DNA from: CAVQWT01 sp963717705
GTDB lineage: Bacteria > Pseudomonadota > Gammaproteobacteria > Burkholderiales > Casimicrobiaceae
Assembly (NCBI GenBank): GCA_963717705.1
Contig: CAVQWT010000008.1
Location: 123,867 to 187,866 of the forward strand
Reading direction: 5' to 3'
DNA: 64,000 nucleotides
Below the pieces are notes generated by a model, which was not told the DNA's origin, did not search any database, and saw nothing but the letters and a program-made list of their open reading frames with translations. Positions 63,425 through 64,000 of the stretch are shown here, in pieces (position 1 is the first letter of the stretch; the number at the start of each line of letters is the position of its first letter). Both the position numbers and the translations under genes were made by a program.

Positions 63425-64000
63425 TCAGACGAAGTAGTGGGGGACGAAGCGGCTGGTGTTCTTCGTGATCGGCCCTTCGTCCTCGCGCAGACCGATGCCG
63501 GCAGGCTCGTCGCCGACGATCCACGCGCCGACGGTGACGTAGTCGTCGCCGAAGCGCGGAATCGGCGCGTAGGCCTGCTGGATCGTGCCCTCGGCGCCGT
63601 ATTCTCCCGGCGCCGCAACGATGGTGCCGCCGCGATGGAGGACGACGTTGGCGCCCTCGCGCGAAAGCAGCGGCTTCTCGACGAAGTCGCCGTCGATCCT
63701 GCCCGGCTCGAAGAATGCCGGGAGCAGGTTCGGATGGCCGGGAAAGAGCTCCCACAGGATTGGCAGCAGCCCCTTGTTCGACAGCAGCATCTTCCACGCG
63801 GGCTCGATCACGCGCAGGCCGGACGCCAGCAGATTCGGGCCGAAGGCCTCGCCGGCGAGCCATTCCCAGGGGTAGAGCTTCACCAGGACGGCGATCTCGT
63901 CGTCGCCGGCGTCGACGAACACGCCGTGGTTCCGGTCCCAGCCGATGTCGTCGATGCCGACGGACCGGGTCGACAACCCCGCCTGCGTCGCCACGTCGCG
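63425..64000 (-). CDS. glutathionylspermidine synthase-family protein, partial
   Basis: The C-terminal 190 or so residues of an ATP-grasp ligase of the GSP_synth family; the start lies beyond base 64000. Visible family blocks are DDEIAVLVKLYPWEWLAGE, then LLSNKGLLPILWELFPGHPN, FVEKPLLSREGANVVLHRGG and GAWIVGDEPAGIGLREDEGP. Bacterial stand-alone members are often not true glutathionylspermidine synthetases, so the reaction is uncertain. It is the upstream partner of the DUF350 gene. Confidence 0.85.
   Translation of the reverse strand, partial: RDVATQAGLSTRSVGIDDIGWDRNHGVFVDAGDDEIAVLVKLYPWEWLAGEAFGPNLLASGLRVIEPAWKMLLSNKGLLPILWELFPGHPNLLPAFFEPGRIDGDFVEKPLLSREGANVVLHRGGTIVAAPGEYGAEGTIQQAYAPIPRFGDDYVTVGAWIVGDEPAGIGLREDEGPITKNTSRFVPHYFV

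Overview
The window looks like a chromosomal segment of a free-living, high-GC betaproteobacterium, most likely Burkholderiales-like. I infer this from protein style and gene neighbourhoods: divergent M23 peptidase/anmK and tyrS, algZR beside argH, rplM-rpsI-argC-bactofilin-erpA, prfB-lysS, and a soxCDYZ-AXB thiosulfate-oxidation locus. No marker gives genus or species. Coding density is very high, many genes overlap by 4 nt (ATGA/GTGA/TTGA), and the GC-rich codon bias produces long meaningless antisense open frames. I see no prophage, integron, CRISPR array or autonomous insertion sequence. The only mobile trace is one 229-bp MITE-like element.

Layout. 1-3.3 kb: 5'-proximal part of a large NAD-glutamate dehydrogenase, then tRNA-His and tRNA-Arg. 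3.5-7.0 kb: a DUF4239 membrane protein and a coupled DUF2092/DUF6515-like/patatin envelope operon. 7.4-11.1 kb: a GT39-GT9-GtrA glycosylation operon. 11.1-15.1 kb: small envelope or membrane genes, one of them frameshifted. 15.2-18.4 kb: a nitric-oxide/metal-stress patch with a deleted NsrR-type regulator, NnrS and an ArsP/YraQ-type permease. 18.5-23.9 kb: tRNA-Pro, then prfB-lysS-copA-copZ as one minus-strand run; prfB keeps the programmed frameshift. 24.0-30.3 kb: a two-subunit molybdenum hydroxylase, nudC, a TPR protein, two cyclophilins and lpxH. 30.4-42.4 kb: a PLP sulfur-amino-acid enzyme, rep, apaH, plsC, a PfkB kinase, the AlgZ/AlgR-type two-component pair, argH, SemiSWEET, a beta-hydroxyacid dehydrogenase, a ligand-less PCuAC protein and OsmC. 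42.4-47.9 kb: a candidate small RNA, rplM-rpsI, argC, a coiled-coil protein, bactofilin, erpA and a DegT aminotransferase. 47.9-55.0 kb: a double GT2 glycosyltransferase, 3-hydroxybutyrate dehydrogenase, anmK, an M23 peptidase, GST and tyrS. 55.0-62.9 kb: the MITE and the complete Sox cluster with its ArsR-type repressor and a visible promoter/operator. 62.9-64 kb: a DUF350 and glutathionylspermidine-synthase-family pair that runs off the end.

How it fits together. The Sox genes encode a periplasmic thiosulfate-oxidising machine: SoxAX loads the substrate onto SoxYZ, SoxB hydrolyses off sulfate, and SoxCD oxidises the bound sulfane sulfur. Copper export (CopA/CopZ) is transcribed with translation factors. 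NnrS and the damaged NsrR gene suggest a former NO-stress regulon.

The most unusual signal is at 42569-42677, between osmC and rplM. Two hairpins each display CCTCCTCC in a 9-nt loop, followed directly by a strong intrinsic terminator. That is the architecture expected of an anti-Shine-Dalgarno small RNA. It is a sequence-based prediction only.
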